A stretch of 64,000 nt of DNA from Pseudomonas flexibilis. GTDB lineage: Bacteria; Pseudomonadota; Gammaproteobacteria; Pseudomonadales; Pseudomonadaceae. A program made the position numbers and the translations under genes. The stretch is taken from NCBI RefSeq assembly GCF_000802425.1, contig NZ_JRUD01000001.1, positions 62,001 to 126,000 on the forward strand. The letters are read 5' to 3'. The notes under the pieces were generated by a model. The model ran no database searches and was not told the origin of the DNA. It was given only the letters and a program-made list of their open reading frames with translations. The number at the start of each line of letters is the position of its first letter. Position 1 is the stretch's first letter. Of this stretch, positions 1 to 8,657 are shown in pieces.

Positions 1-49
1 CCAGCCGCGCGAAACGGTTGTCGAAGTGCAACTGGTCCAGGCGTTTCAT
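1..49 (-). CDS. selO: Protein adenylyltransferase SelO (YdiU), N-terminal fragment
   Basis: Only the first 16 codons lie in the window; the gene runs off the left edge. The peptide MKRLDQLHFDNRFARL matches the conserved SelO start (M-K-x-L-D-x-L-x-F-D-N-R-F-A-R-L). Known members are pseudokinase-fold AMP transferases that AMPylate redox-related proteins. The ATG is preceded by TGAGG six bases upstream, and the TGA of that sequence is also the stop codon of mscK, so the two genes are almost certainly co-transcribed with an 8-bp gap. Family assignment rests on a short but distinctive stretch. Confidence 0.72.
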   Translation of the reverse strand, partial: MKRLDQLHFDNRFARL

Positions 50-57
50 GGGCAACC

Positions 58-3000
58 TCAGGGTTTGGCCGGCGGTGGGATCGGCTGCTCGGTGGCCGCG
101 CCAGCGGCGCCCAGCACGGCCGTTTGGCCGATCTGCGCTTCCTGCCCCTCCAGGTTCTTCACGAACACGTCGACCTGTCGGAAGGCGATCTCGATGCCGT
201 GCTCGCGGAACAGCTGCTCGATGCGCCGGTTGATCTCGTCGGTGGCTCGGCCCCGGTCGCCCAGTTCGCGCACATGGATGATCAGGTCGTGGTCCAGCGT
301 GCTTTCGCCGAAGGTCTGGAACAGCACCAGCGGCTCGGGGTCACGCATGACCCGCACGTTCTCGTGGGCTGCCTGATAAAGCAGGCGACGCACCAGCTCC
401 AGGTCCGAGCCATAGCCGACACCGACCTTCAGCACCAGGCGGGTGACGGTGTCGCTCAGCGTCCAGTTGATCAGCTGGCTGGTAATGAAGGTCTTGTTGG
501 GCACCACCACCACCTTGCGATCGGCATCGACGATGTGGGTGGCGCGGATGCGGATACGGTTCACCGAGCCGGTGACGTTGCCGATAGTCACCAGGTCGCC
601 GATGCGTACCGGGCGCTCGAACAGGATGATCAGGCCGGAAATGAAGTTGGCGATGATCTCTTGCATGCCGAAGCCGATGCCCACCGACAGCGCCGCCACC
701 AGCCACTGCAGCTTGTCCCAGCTGACCCCCAGGGTGGACAGCGTGGTGACGATGCCGAAGCCCATGATCAGGTAGGACAGGAGGGTGGTGGTGGCATAGG
801 CGCTGCCCTGCGCCAGGCTCATGCGCGACAGCACCAGCACTTCCAGCAGGCCGGGCAGGTTGCGCGCCAGCACCAGGGTCAGTGCCACGATCAGCAGCGC
901 GCCCAGCAGGTCGAGCAGGCTGATCGGCCGCAGGCTGGCGGTGGCGCCGCTGCCCTGGGTGAACTCGTAGAGGGTGACGTTATCCAGGTAGCTGAACACC
1001 GTCAGCAGGTCGGCCCAGACCCACCAGAGCACCGCCAGCAGGCCGGCGAACAGGCCCAGGCGGATCAGCCGCAGGGATTGCTGGTTGACCTGCTCGATGG
1101 CCAGCCCGGGCTCCTCGACGGGCGCCGCCACGCCGTCGACGCCCTCCGGCGTCTGCGCCTCGGTTTCGCGGCGGGCCTGCGCGCGCTGCCAGGCCAGGCG
1201 CCGGGCCGCCACCGCCAGGCCACGCGCCAGCAGGGCTTCCAGCAGCACCCAGAGCAGCAGGGCGTAGAGGGTGTCGATCAGCCGGCCGCTCAGCTTGAGC
1301 GCCGTGTAGTAGTAGCCGGCGAAGATCGCCGCCATCAGCAGCAGGGGCAGCAGGGCGACCAGCGCGCCCAGCAACCGGCGCAGCGGCGGCGCCTCGCTAC
1401 TTTGCGGGCCCTGGAACATCAGGCGGGCCAGCAGCCAGCTCAGCAGCGCGAACCCGACCAGCAGCAGGAGCACGCCCAGCATGTCCTGGTCGAGTAAGCG
1501 CGGCTGGTTCTCGGCGAACGCCACCACGCCGACCAGGATCAGCAGCACAAGGCCCAGCCAGCGCATCTGCCGGTGCAGGAAGGACACCTGTGTGCGGCTC
1601 CAGCCGAAATGCCGCTCGGCCACTCCGCCCGGGGCGAGGATCTGATACGCGGTGTACAGCACCAGCCAGGCGCCGGCCATGGCATACAGCGCGGCGCCCA
1701 GGTGGACGTTCTGGCCGCGGGCGTCGATCTGCAGCGCATAGCCGCCCAGCGCCAGCATGAGACTGACGGGCAGGGCCTGCACCAGGCAGAACAGGATGGC
1801 CAGCGGTGTGTGGCGCTGGCTGTCGCGCCCCACCTGGCCGATGTCCTCATGCAGCGCCTGCAGCTTGCGTTGCCAGAACTGGCGCCGGGCGATCAGCAGG
1901 CCGCTGAGCAGCAGCGGCAGGAACACCCAGGGTCGGCTCAGCAAGCCGTTGGCCAGTTCGCCGAGGGCGCCCTGCCAGTCCAGGCGCGCCGCCTGCTCGA
2001 CCAGCCGGCTGGGCAGGCGCTTCCACCAGTCCGGCTGCAGCGGCGGGTGGCTGGGAATCCAGAACAGCTGTTCTTCCAGCGTGTTGCTCAGGCGGCTGGC
2101 CAGGTCGCGCAGCTGGCGCTGGTTGAGCTGCAGGCTGACCGCTTCGCCCAGCAGCGCGTTGAGCTCGCGCGCCATGCGGTCGGCCAGTTCGGCGCGACTG
2201 TTGATCAGTTCCAGCAGCGCGGCGCGCAGTTGCTCATTCCCGGGCTCGCCGCTATCGGCGAGCAGTCGATCGACGAAGGCGCGCGGATTGGCCAGCTGCT
2301 CGCGGCTCTGGTTGAGCTCGAACTGGTAGAGGCGGATGTCGGCAATCTCGTCCGCCAGCTTGCCATCCACCGCGACCTGCGGCAGGCGGCGCTTCTGTTC
2401 CATGAGGATCTGCGCCAGCAGCAGGCTGCCCTTGAGCGCCTCGATCTGCTCGCCCAGCACCTGTTCGCTCTGAGTCAGGCTTTCCAGGCGCTGGCGGGTG
2501 CGCAGATTGGTCTGAGTCACTTCGTTGCGGCGATCGGTGATGCGCAGCAGGTGATCGGTCAGTTGCAGGTTGCGTGCGGTTTCCTGGGCAATCAGGCGAT
2601 CCGGGCTGGCGCTGCGGGCTTCAAGGGTGGCCTGCTCGCGGGCCTGCTCGGATTGCGCCAGGCGCTTGGTGTTGATCAGTTCCTGCAGGGCGAGGATCTC
2701 CTGCTCCAGGCGCTCGATGCGCGTGGTGAGCAGCTCGCGGCGACGGCTGCCCAGGTCCAGCAGGGTGTCGTTGCCGGCCAGGGCGCGGCGGCTGAATTCA
2801 TTGCTGAGGGTCAGGGTGGCCAGCTCGGCCGTCAGCAGGTCGCGCTGTTCGGCGCTGAGCGCCTGGCCGTCCAGGCGGTCGTCCTTGAGGGCTGCCTGCA
2901 GTTTCTGCATGCGCGCCTGGTTGCCGCTGATCTCGGTCTGTGCCCGCTCTGGACGTGTCTGCGCATTGATGACCAGGCTGTTGGCGGCGGTCAACTCCTG

Positions 3001-3384
3001 TTGCCACTCGGTCAGCTGCTGGTTGCGCGCGTCGAGGATGATCTCCAGCTCGACGATCTGGGCGCCGGCCTGCTCCCGCGCCGGATCGCTCTGTGGCCGG
3101 GCCTGCAGTTCCTCATAGGCGCGGCGGGCCTCGCTGATCTGCTCGGGCGCGTCGGCCAGCTCCCGTTCCAGGGCGCTGATCCGCTCGCGCAACTCGTCCT
3201 GGCGGGCCAGCTGCGCGAGCGTCTGTTCCAGGGTCTGCTGCACCTGCAACTGCTCGCTCTCCGGCAGTTTGCGATCCGGCAGGGCCGCCAGGGCAGCCTC
3301 GACGGACTCCCGGCTGGGCGGTTCGGCAGCATGGAGGGGAAGGCAGACGAGTAGCAGGAGGAACAGCGAACGAATCAGGGGCAT
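58..3384 (-). CDS. mscK: MscK-type large mechanosensitive channel
   Basis: 1108 residues, the size of MscK/KefA proteins. A signal peptide (MPLIRSLFLLLLVCLPLHAA) is followed by about 450 residues of Gln/Glu/Leu-rich periplasmic coiled coil. About ten hydrophobic segments come next, then the conserved MscS pore and beta domain: the pore helix region GIGFGMQEIIANFISG, then FERPVRIGD and VVVPN. The open frame extends upstream to 3546, but the ATG at 3384 gives the signal peptide, so that start was chosen. The channel sits in the inner membrane and opens on membrane tension, releasing K+ and solutes on hypo-osmotic shock. It lies 50 bp after nhaP2 and 8 bp before selO, so a K+/osmotic-stress transcription unit is likely. 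Confidence 0.93.
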   Translation of the reverse strand: MPLIRSLFLLLLVCLPLHAAEPPSRESVEAALAALPDRKLPESEQLQVQQTLEQTLAQLARQDELRERISALERELADAPEQISEARRAYEELQARPQSDPAREQAGAQIVELEIILDARNQQLTEWQQELTAANSLVINAQTRPERAQTEISGNQARMQKLQAALKDDRLDGQALSAEQRDLLTAELATLTLSNEFSRRALAGNDTLLDLGSRRRELLTTRIERLEQEILALQELINTKRLAQSEQAREQATLEARSASPDRLIAQETARNLQLTDHLLRITDRRNEVTQTNLRTRQRLESLTQSEQVLGEQIEALKGSLLLAQILMEQKRRLPQVAVDGKLADEIADIRLYQFELNQSREQLANPRAFVDRLLADSGEPGNEQLRAALLELINSRAELADRMARELNALLGEAVSLQLNQRQLRDLASRLSNTLEEQLFWIPSHPPLQPDWWKRLPSRLVEQAARLDWQGALGELANGLLSRPWVFLPLLLSGLLIARRQFWQRKLQALHEDIGQVGRDSQRHTPLAILFCLVQALPVSLMLALGGYALQIDARGQNVHLGAALYAMAGAWLVLYTAYQILAPGGVAERHFGWSRTQVSFLHRQMRWLGLVLLILVGVVAFAENQPRLLDQDMLGVLLLLVGFALLSWLLARLMFQGPQSSEAPPLRRLLGALVALLPLLLMAAIFAGYYYTALKLSGRLIDTLYALLLWVLLEALLARGLAVAARRLAWQRAQARRETEAQTPEGVDGVAAPVEEPGLAIEQVNQQSLRLIRLGLFAGLLAVLWWVWADLLTVFSYLDNVTLYEFTQGSGATASLRPISLLDLLGALLIVALTLVLARNLPGLLEVLVLSRMSLAQGSAYATTTLLSYLIMGFGIVTTLSTLGVSWDKLQWLVAALSVGIGFGMQEIIANFISGLIILFERPVRIGDLVTIGNVTGSVNRIRIRATHIVDADRKVVVVPNKTFITSQLINWTLSDTVTRLVLKVGVGYGSDLELVRRLLYQAAHENVRVMRDPEPLVLFQTFGESTLDHDLIIHVRELGDRGRATDEINRRIEQLFREHGIEIAFRQVDVFVKNLEGQEAQIGQTAVLGAAGAATEQPIPPPAKP

Positions 3385-3434
3385 GGGCTGGTCGGTGAAC
3401 GGCGGGCCGGCGCGCAATGCGCGCCGGCCTCTGG

Positions 3435-5183
3435 CTAGAAGGACGGCCCCGGCGGCAGGGATTTGCTGCCCTCGGGGAATTTCAGACCGATCTTGCGGAT
3501 GCGCGGACCGTCCATCTTGGCGACGGTCCAGGTCAGGCCGTTCCATTCGACCTGATCGCCTACCACGGGTTCGCTGCCCAGGCGCCGGGCGATGAACTGT
3601 CCGAGCGGCATGTCGCCGGCCTCTTCACCCAGGTTCAGCCCGTACACGGCGGCGACCGCGCCCAGCTCGGCCGAGCCTTCGAGGATGAAGTCGCCGAAGA
3701 AGTGCAGGTCCTGGCCGCGCTTGGGCGGTTGGCTGAACAGATTGCCGAGGGTGGGCAGGTCTTCTTCCTGGCCGATCACGCAGAGGATGTCACCCACCTG
3801 CAGCGTGGTGCTGCCGCTGGGGTGCAGCAACTGCTGGCCACGGAACAGCGCCGCGATGCGGGTGCCGGCAGGCATGTTCAGCGCGCGCAGCGGCGCGCCG
3901 ATGTACCACTTCTTCTCGCCCAGGCGATAGACGAACAGTTCCCAGGGGCTGGTGGGGTGTACTTCCAGGCCGGTACGGGAAATCGGCGACGGCGACGGCG
4001 GCACTTCCACCCGCGCCTTGCGGGCCGCCCACGGCAGGGTGCTGCCCTGCAGCAGCAACGACACCAGCACGATGAAGAAGGCCACATTGAAGAACAGCTG
4101 GGCATTTTCCAGCCCGGCCATCAGCGGGAACACCGCGAGAATGACCGGGACCGCGCCGCGCAGGCCGATCCAGGAGATGAAGCTGCGCTCACGCAGGTTG
4201 AAGCCCTTGAACGGCAGCAGGCCGATGAACACCGACAGCGGCCGGGCGAAGAAGATCATCCACAGCGACAGCGCCAGGGCCGGTACGGCGATGGGCAGCA
4301 GCTCGCTGGGCGTCAGCAGCAGGCCGAGCACCAGGAACATGCCGATCTGGCTTAGCCAGGCCAGGCCGTCGAACATGTGCAGGATGCCGTGGCGGTTGCG
4401 GATCGGCCGGTTGCCCAGCAGCAGGCCGCAGACGTACACGGCGAGGATGCCGCTGCCACCGATGGCGCTGGCGATGGCGTAGATCATGATGCCGCCGCTC
4501 ACCGCCAGCAGCGGGTACAGGCCGCTGGCGATCTCGATGCGGTTGATCAGCTGCAGCAGCAGCCAGCCGCCGGCCAGGCCCAGCACGATGCCCAGGCCGA
4601 ACTGCTGGATCAGGCTGACCAGGAAGCCGAGGCCGAAATCGGCTTCACCGGTGGCGATCATGGCGATCAGCGACACGGTGAGGAACATCGCCATCGGGTC
4701 GTTGCTGCCCGATTCGATTTCCAGGGTGGAGCCGACCCGCTCGTTCAGCCCCTTGCCGTTGAGCAGGTTGAACACCACCGCGGCGTCGGTGGAGCCGACG
4801 ATGGCGCCGATCAGCAGGCCTTCCAGCAGGGTCAGGTTGAACAGCCAGGCGGCGGCGATGCCGGTCAGGCCGGCGGTGATCATCACCCCGACGGTGGCCA
4901 GCGACATGGCTGGCCACAACGCCACGCGGAAGGTGGCGGCGCGGGTGCGGATGCCGCCATCCAGCAGGATCACCGCCAGCGCCAGGTTGCTGACCAGGTA
5001 CGCCAGTGAGTAATCGTTGAAGACGATGCCGCCGATGCCGTCGACGCCGGCCAGCATGCCCACGGCCAGGAAGATGACCAGCACCGGGATGCCGATGCGG
5101 GTGGAGAACGAGCTCACCAGGATGCTGCTGGCCACCAGAAGCGCGCCAATGAAGAACAGGGCGTTGATGTTACTGGCGTCCAA
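3435..5183 (-). CDS. nhaP2: Potassium/proton antiporter NhaP2 (CvrA), CPA1 family
   Basis: 582 residues. The N-terminal two thirds hold about twelve hydrophobic helices of the CPA1 cation/proton exchanger fold, including LLDGGIRT and the ESGSNDPMA segment with the conserved acidic residues of the transport site. The C-terminal third is soluble: a TrkA-C/RCK-C-like segment (residues about 405-490) followed by a CorC-like domain, as in E. coli CvrA. NhaP2 proteins export K+ (and Rb+, Na+) for protons across the inner membrane during low-osmolarity or high-K+ stress. The start ATG is the first in frame. The gene heads the run nhaP2-mscK-selO, pairing two cell-volume functions. Confidence 0.93.
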   Translation of the reverse strand: MDASNINALFFIGALLVASSILVSSFSTRIGIPVLVIFLAVGMLAGVDGIGGIVFNDYSLAYLVSNLALAVILLDGGIRTRAATFRVALWPAMSLATVGVMITAGLTGIAAAWLFNLTLLEGLLIGAIVGSTDAAVVFNLLNGKGLNERVGSTLEIESGSNDPMAMFLTVSLIAMIATGEADFGLGFLVSLIQQFGLGIVLGLAGGWLLLQLINRIEIASGLYPLLAVSGGIMIYAIASAIGGSGILAVYVCGLLLGNRPIRNRHGILHMFDGLAWLSQIGMFLVLGLLLTPSELLPIAVPALALSLWMIFFARPLSVFIGLLPFKGFNLRERSFISWIGLRGAVPVILAVFPLMAGLENAQLFFNVAFFIVLVSLLLQGSTLPWAARKARVEVPPSPSPISRTGLEVHPTSPWELFVYRLGEKKWYIGAPLRALNMPAGTRIAALFRGQQLLHPSGSTTLQVGDILCVIGQEEDLPTLGNLFSQPPKRGQDLHFFGDFILEGSAELGAVAAVYGLNLGEEAGDMPLGQFIARRLGSEPVVGDQVEWNGLTWTVAKMDGPRIRKIGLKFPEGSKSLPPGPSF

Positions 5184-5297
5184 AGGCGTCGCTCCTTCTC
5201 GTCTGACTGTGTCGGGTTTCGAAGAGCGACGCTATGTCAATAAGCCCTCGAATATCAAGCGCTTAATGCAATTTGAGGGCCATGACGAAAATGCGCC

Positions 5298-6344
5298 TCA
5301 GCGGTCGAGTCCGCCCGCCAGCCGCTGTGTCAGTTCGGCCGCCGGCAACCCCTGCGTGTTGCCGACATGCTGACCGGCCCACAGCGGCGAACAGGCGGCG
5401 GATCCCTGGCGCTCCGCCGCGGCGCGCAGCGGGCCGATCGCGTTGCCGGCCAGCGGGAACGGGGCAATGCCCTCGGGGCGCGGGCCCAGGGCCTGGATGA
5501 GACGGTTGACGATGCCGCGCGCCGGCCGGCCGCTGAACAGCGTGGTCAGCTCGGTGTAACGGGCCGCCGGACTGCCCAAGGCGGCCCGGTGCAGGGCGCT
5601 GGTACCGGCTTCCGGGCAGGACAGGTAGGCGGTACCCACCTGCACACCGGCGGCACCCAGGGCCAGGGCGGCGCGCACGCCGCGCGCATCGGCGATGCCG
5701 CCGGCGGCGATTACCGGCACGTCCAGGGCATCCACCAGTTGCGGCACCAGCGCGAAGATGCCGAGCTGACGACCCAGGTCCGCGGACAGGAAGTGGCCGC
5801 GATGGCCACCGGCTTCCAGGCCTTGGGCGATCACCGCGTCGACGCCGTGCGCCTGCAGCCACAGGCCTTCCTCCACCGTGGTGGCGCTGGACAGGATGCG
5901 CGCCCCGCTGGCCTTGACGCGATCGAGCAACTCGGGTGCCGGCAGGCCGAAGTGGAAGCTGACCACCGCCGGCCGATGGCGCTCGACGATGTCGGCCATC
6001 GCCGCGCTGAACGGCTGGCGCCCCGGGCCGTCGGGAATGCTCGCCGGATCGACGCCGAACTCGGCGTAGAAGGGCGCCAGCAGCGTGCGCCAGTGCTGCT
6101 CGCGCGCAGCGTCCGGGGCCGGTGGCGTGTGGGCGAAGAAGTTCACGTTATAGGGCTGATCGGTGAGCGCCCGGAGCTTGCCCAGCTCGGCATCCAGCGC
6201 CTCGGGGGCAAGCAGCGCCGCCGGCAGCGCGCCGAGGCCGCCGGCCTGGCAGACGGCGGCGGCCAGGCGGTGGTCCTGGGAGCCGGCCATGGGGGCCTGG
6301 AGGATCGGCAGTCGGCAGCCGAGCAGGGAAGTCAGGGCGTTCAT
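5298..6344 (-). CDS. NAD(P)H-dependent flavin oxidoreductase / nitronate monooxygenase
   Basis: 348 residues starting at the ATG at 6344 (MNALTSLLG). This start overlaps the stop codon of the upstream MFS gene as ATGA, so the two are translationally coupled. It is a TIM-barrel FMN enzyme of the 2-nitropropane dioxygenase family: LPILQAPMAG at the N-terminus, VIAQGLEAGGHRGHF around residue 170, PVIAAGGIADARGV near 200 and GVQVGTAYL near 220 form the FMN and substrate pocket. Nitronate monooxygenases detoxify alkyl nitronates such as 3-nitropropionate; other members are NADH:quinone reductases, so the substrate is not fixed. The MFS partner and divergent LysR gene suggest an inducible response to a small exogenous compound. 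Confidence 0.85.
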   Translation of the reverse strand: MNALTSLLGCRLPILQAPMAGSQDHRLAAAVCQAGGLGALPAALLAPEALDAELGKLRALTDQPYNVNFFAHTPPAPDAAREQHWRTLLAPFYAEFGVDPASIPDGPGRQPFSAAMADIVERHRPAVVSFHFGLPAPELLDRVKASGARILSSATTVEEGLWLQAHGVDAVIAQGLEAGGHRGHFLSADLGRQLGIFALVPQLVDALDVPVIAAGGIADARGVRAALALGAAGVQVGTAYLSCPEAGTSALHRAALGSPAARYTELTTLFSGRPARGIVNRLIQALGPRPEGIAPFPLAGNAIGPLRAAAERQGSAACSPLWAGQHVGNTQGLPAAELTQRLAGGLDR

Positions 6345-7543
6345 CGTTGCAAAGCTCCTTGCGAGCGAAGGGTGGAAGGACCCGGCACCGCCCACATCCA
6401 GCCCAGCGACCAGATGAAGGCGCCCAGGCCCAGGGCGAAACTCTGCACCAGGGTGCCGCCGGCCTGCAGCCACAGCTCGGCCAGCCACGGGCCAGAGAGC
6501 TGCGCGCCGCCGTACAGGGCAATCAGCGCGGCCGACAGGCGCGGTCCCTGATGGGGCTGCAGGCTGCGCGCCAGGCGCTGGGTGAGCAGCACACTGCCGA
6601 TGAAACCGCCGCCCACCAGCGCCGCGCAGAGCAGCACGCCGGTGGCGTTCGGCAGCAGCAGCGGCGCCGCGCAGCCGATGCCCTGCAGCACGTAGGTGCC
6701 GAACAGCGCGCCGCGATCGCCCAGGTGCGCGCCCAGGTAGTTCCAGGTCGGCACGGAGAGCAGGCAGGCGAAGGCGGTCCACAGCCAGACCTGGCCGATC
6801 AGCGGATCGCCCACCGGCAGCAACTGGTTGGCCAGCGTGGGCAAAAAGGTCATCGGCAGGATGTAGCCCAGCCCGGCGCCGGCGTAGGCCATGAACAGCG
6901 GCGTGCTGGCGCGGTCGAACAGCCGCCTCGACGGCGGGGTGGCATCGCCGCGCGGCGCGGCCGGCGGGATGTGCAGGCGCAGCAGCAACAGGCAGCTGAG
7001 CAGCGCCAGCGGCACCGCCAGTGCGGCCATCGGCCACCAGCGCGCCGCACCGCGCAGCCACTCGGCGGGCGCTTCGGCCAGCCAACTGGTGAGCAGCAGG
7101 CCGGCGGCGAAACCCAGGTACACCAGCCCGCTCAGGGTGGCGCGGCCACGTTGCGCCAGCCATTCCAGCACCAGCGCCGGGGCGAGCACGAACACCAGGC
7201 CGTTGCTGATGCCGTTGGCCAGGCGCAGCAGCAGCAGGCCGAACACGTCCTCGCAGGCGCCCTGCGCCAGGGTGATGGCGGCGTTGCCGAGCAACGCCAG
7301 CGGCAGCGCGATGCGCAGGCGCTGCGGCGCGGCCAGCAGCAGGGCGAGCAGGGCGCCGAGCAGGTAACCGATGTAGTTCCAGGTGGCGAGCCGCGCACCC
7401 TGTTCGAGGCTCAGCAGGCCGTCGGCAAGCAGGTGGGGCAGCAGCGGGGTATAGGCGAAACGACCCAGGGCGTGGACAACGACCAGGGCGGCGCTGCCGG
7501 CGAACAGGGCAAGGAAAATCTGGCGGGGAGAAGCGGCTGGCAT
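6341..7543 (-). CDS. MFS transporter, YbfB/YjiJ family
   Basis: 400 residues with twelve hydrophobic segments and short loops, typical of the major facilitator superfamily. The N-terminus (LFAGSAALVVVHALGRFAYTPLLPHLL, residues about 12-38) carries the GRF-Y-P-L-P pattern of the YbfB/YjiJ subfamily, whose substrates are mostly unknown. It is the first gene of a two-gene operon; its last four bases overlap the start of the nitronate monooxygenase gene. It is transcribed divergently from the LysR gene, with 105 bp between start codons that contain two inverted repeats. Export of the flavoenzyme's substrate or product is a reasonable inference, not shown by sequence. Confidence 0.85.
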   Translation of the reverse strand: MPAASPRQIFLALFAGSAALVVVHALGRFAYTPLLPHLLADGLLSLEQGARLATWNYIGYLLGALLALLLAAPQRLRIALPLALLGNAAITLAQGACEDVFGLLLLRLANGISNGLVFVLAPALVLEWLAQRGRATLSGLVYLGFAAGLLLTSWLAEAPAEWLRGAARWWPMAALAVPLALLSCLLLLRLHIPPAAPRGDATPPSRRLFDRASTPLFMAYAGAGLGYILPMTFLPTLANQLLPVGDPLIGQVWLWTAFACLLSVPTWNYLGAHLGDRGALFGTYVLQGIGCAAPLLLPNATGVLLCAALVGGGFIGSVLLTQRLARSLQPHQGPRLSAALIALYGGAQLSGPWLAELWLQAGGTLVQSFALGLGAFIWSLGWMWAVPGPSTLRSQGALQR

Positions 7544-7559
7544 GTTCTTGTACGTCCTT

Positions 7560-7592
7560 GGGCAACCACGGTCGTCACCATAGCGGTTGCCC
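7560..7592. promoter_or_regulatory. Inverted repeat in LysR/MFS divergent promoter
   Basis: GGGCAACC at 7560-7567 is repeated as GGTTGCCC at 7585-7592 with a 17-bp spacer that contains a smaller dyad, GGT-CGTC-ACC (7570-7579). It sits 17 bp upstream of the MFS start. Location and symmetry suit a LysR-type or other dimeric repressor site; the binding protein is inferred. Confidence 0.5.
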
Positions 7593-7605
7593 GGTGCGGA
7601 TCGTT

Positions 7606-7634
7606 AGTGAAAAATCCTGAGCCTCGCTTTCACT
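7606..7634. promoter_or_regulatory. Second inverted repeat upstream of the LysR gene
   Basis: AGTGAAA at 7606-7612 and TTTCACT at 7628-7634 form a perfect 7-bp dyad separated by 15 bp, ending 14 bp before the TTG start of the LysR gene. It could be an autoregulatory operator or a hairpin in the mRNA leader. Confidence 0.45.
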
Positions 7635-7648
7635 CCGGATGAAACCCC

Positions 7649-8539
7649 TTGGCTACCTGGGAACGCCTCAACCCCTATCTGCTGCGGCACTTTCTGGCCA
7701 TCAGTCGCGCCGGCTCGCTGAGCGGCGCGGCGAAAAGCCTGCACTGCGTGCCGTCCAACGTTTCGGCCCGACTGCGCCAGCTGGAAGAGCAGTTGGGCGT
7801 CAGCCTGTTTCGCCGCCAGGCCCAGCGCCTGAGCCTGACCCCCGCCGGCGAGCGCCTGCTGCCGCACGCCGAGCAGCTGGAGCAGCTGTGCCGGCAGGTG
7901 TGGAGCTGCGTGCACGAGGACCCCTGGAGCGGCGAGCTGCGCCTGGGTTCCATGGAGACCACCGCCGCCGTGCGCCTGCCGGAAGTGCTCGCCGCCTTCC
8001 ACCGCGAGGCGCCGCGGGTCAGCCTCAGCCTGCTGACCGGGGCCAGCCGCCAGTTGATCGACGAGGTGCTGGCCGGGCGCCTGGATGCCGCGCTGATCGG
8101 CGGGCCCTACAGCCATCCGCAACTGGTGGGCGAAGAGGTCTGGCGCGAGGAACTGGTGCTCGTGCTGCCAGCGCGCGCGCAGCTGGACATGCTGGCGCAG
8201 TCGCCGGTGACCCTGCTCGGCTTTCCCAGCGGCTGTCATTACCGCGAGCGGCTGGAACGCTGGAGCGAGCGGCAATCGCTGCAGATCGCCGCGCGGCAGA
8301 GCTACGGTTCGATCGACGCGATCCTCGGCGGCATCGCCGCCGGCATGGGCATCGGCCTGCTGCCGCGCAGCCTGCTGCAAAGCCACGCGCGCGGCCAGCT
8401 GGTGGCCTGGCAGCCGATCGACGCGGAGCTGGCGGCGGCGCCGACCCTGCTGGTGCGCCGCCGCGACGCCGCTCCCCATCCGGCCCTGGAGAGGCTGCGC
8501 GAGCTGCTGCACGGGCGCCAGGCCTGCACGGACCCGTAG
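7649..8539 (+). CDS. LysR-family transcriptional regulator
   Basis: 296 residues. Residues about 8-66 form the LysR winged helix-turn-helix (LLRHFLAISRAGSLSGAAK, then SNVSARLRQLEEQLGVSLFRR and LTPAGERLL). The rest is the two-lobed effector-binding domain. A stop codon at 7640 limits the start to the TTG at 7649, preceded by GGATGAAAC; there is no ATG in frame nearby. The ATG at 7639 belongs to another frame. It is divergent from the MFS/nitronate monooxygenase pair, the usual arrangement of a LysR regulator and its target operon. The effector is unknown. A REP-type palindrome pair follows the stop codon. Confidence 0.88.
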   Translation: MATWERLNPYLLRHFLAISRAGSLSGAAKSLHCVPSNVSARLRQLEEQLGVSLFRRQAQRLSLTPAGERLLPHAEQLEQLCRQVWSCVHEDPWSGELRLGSMETTAAVRLPEVLAAFHREAPRVSLSLLTGASRQLIDEVLAGRLDAALIGGPYSHPQLVGEEVWREELVLVLPARAQLDMLAQSPVTLLGFPSGCHYRERLERWSERQSLQIAARQSYGSIDAILGGIAAGMGIGLLPRSLLQSHARGQLVAWQPIDAELAAAPTLLVRRRDAAPHPALERLRELLHGRQACTDP

Positions 8540-8636
8540 GAGCGAATTCATTCGCGAGCTTTTGGCGGCGGCCGCACCTGGCCGGCCGCCCCTAGCCGGC
8601 CGCCACAATAAGCTCGCGGACAAGTCCGCTCCCGCC
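8536..8636. repeat. REP-type palindrome pair (REPIN-like)
   Basis: GTAGGAGCGAATTCATTCGCGA at 8536-8557 and an inverted partner TCGCGGACAAGTCCGCTCCC at 8614-8633 flank a GC-rich stretch with CCGGCCGC inversions. The arms share the scheme (G)GGAGCGN-ATTC/CTT-NCGCGA seen again near 17.6, 59.9 and 63.7 kb. It lies between the convergent LysR and chemoreceptor genes. Confidence 0.75.
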
Positions 8637-8657
8637 AAAGCGGCTGCGGTTCCGTCC

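Noticed and set aside
1573-3354. Long plus-strand frame over mscK
   Set aside because: Complement of the coiled-coil coding part of mscK, Gln/Ala/Leu-rich without any domain.
84-3384. Two separate channel genes instead of one mscK
   Set aside because: The frame is continuous, and periplasmic, membrane and MscS parts follow in the order of a single MscK.
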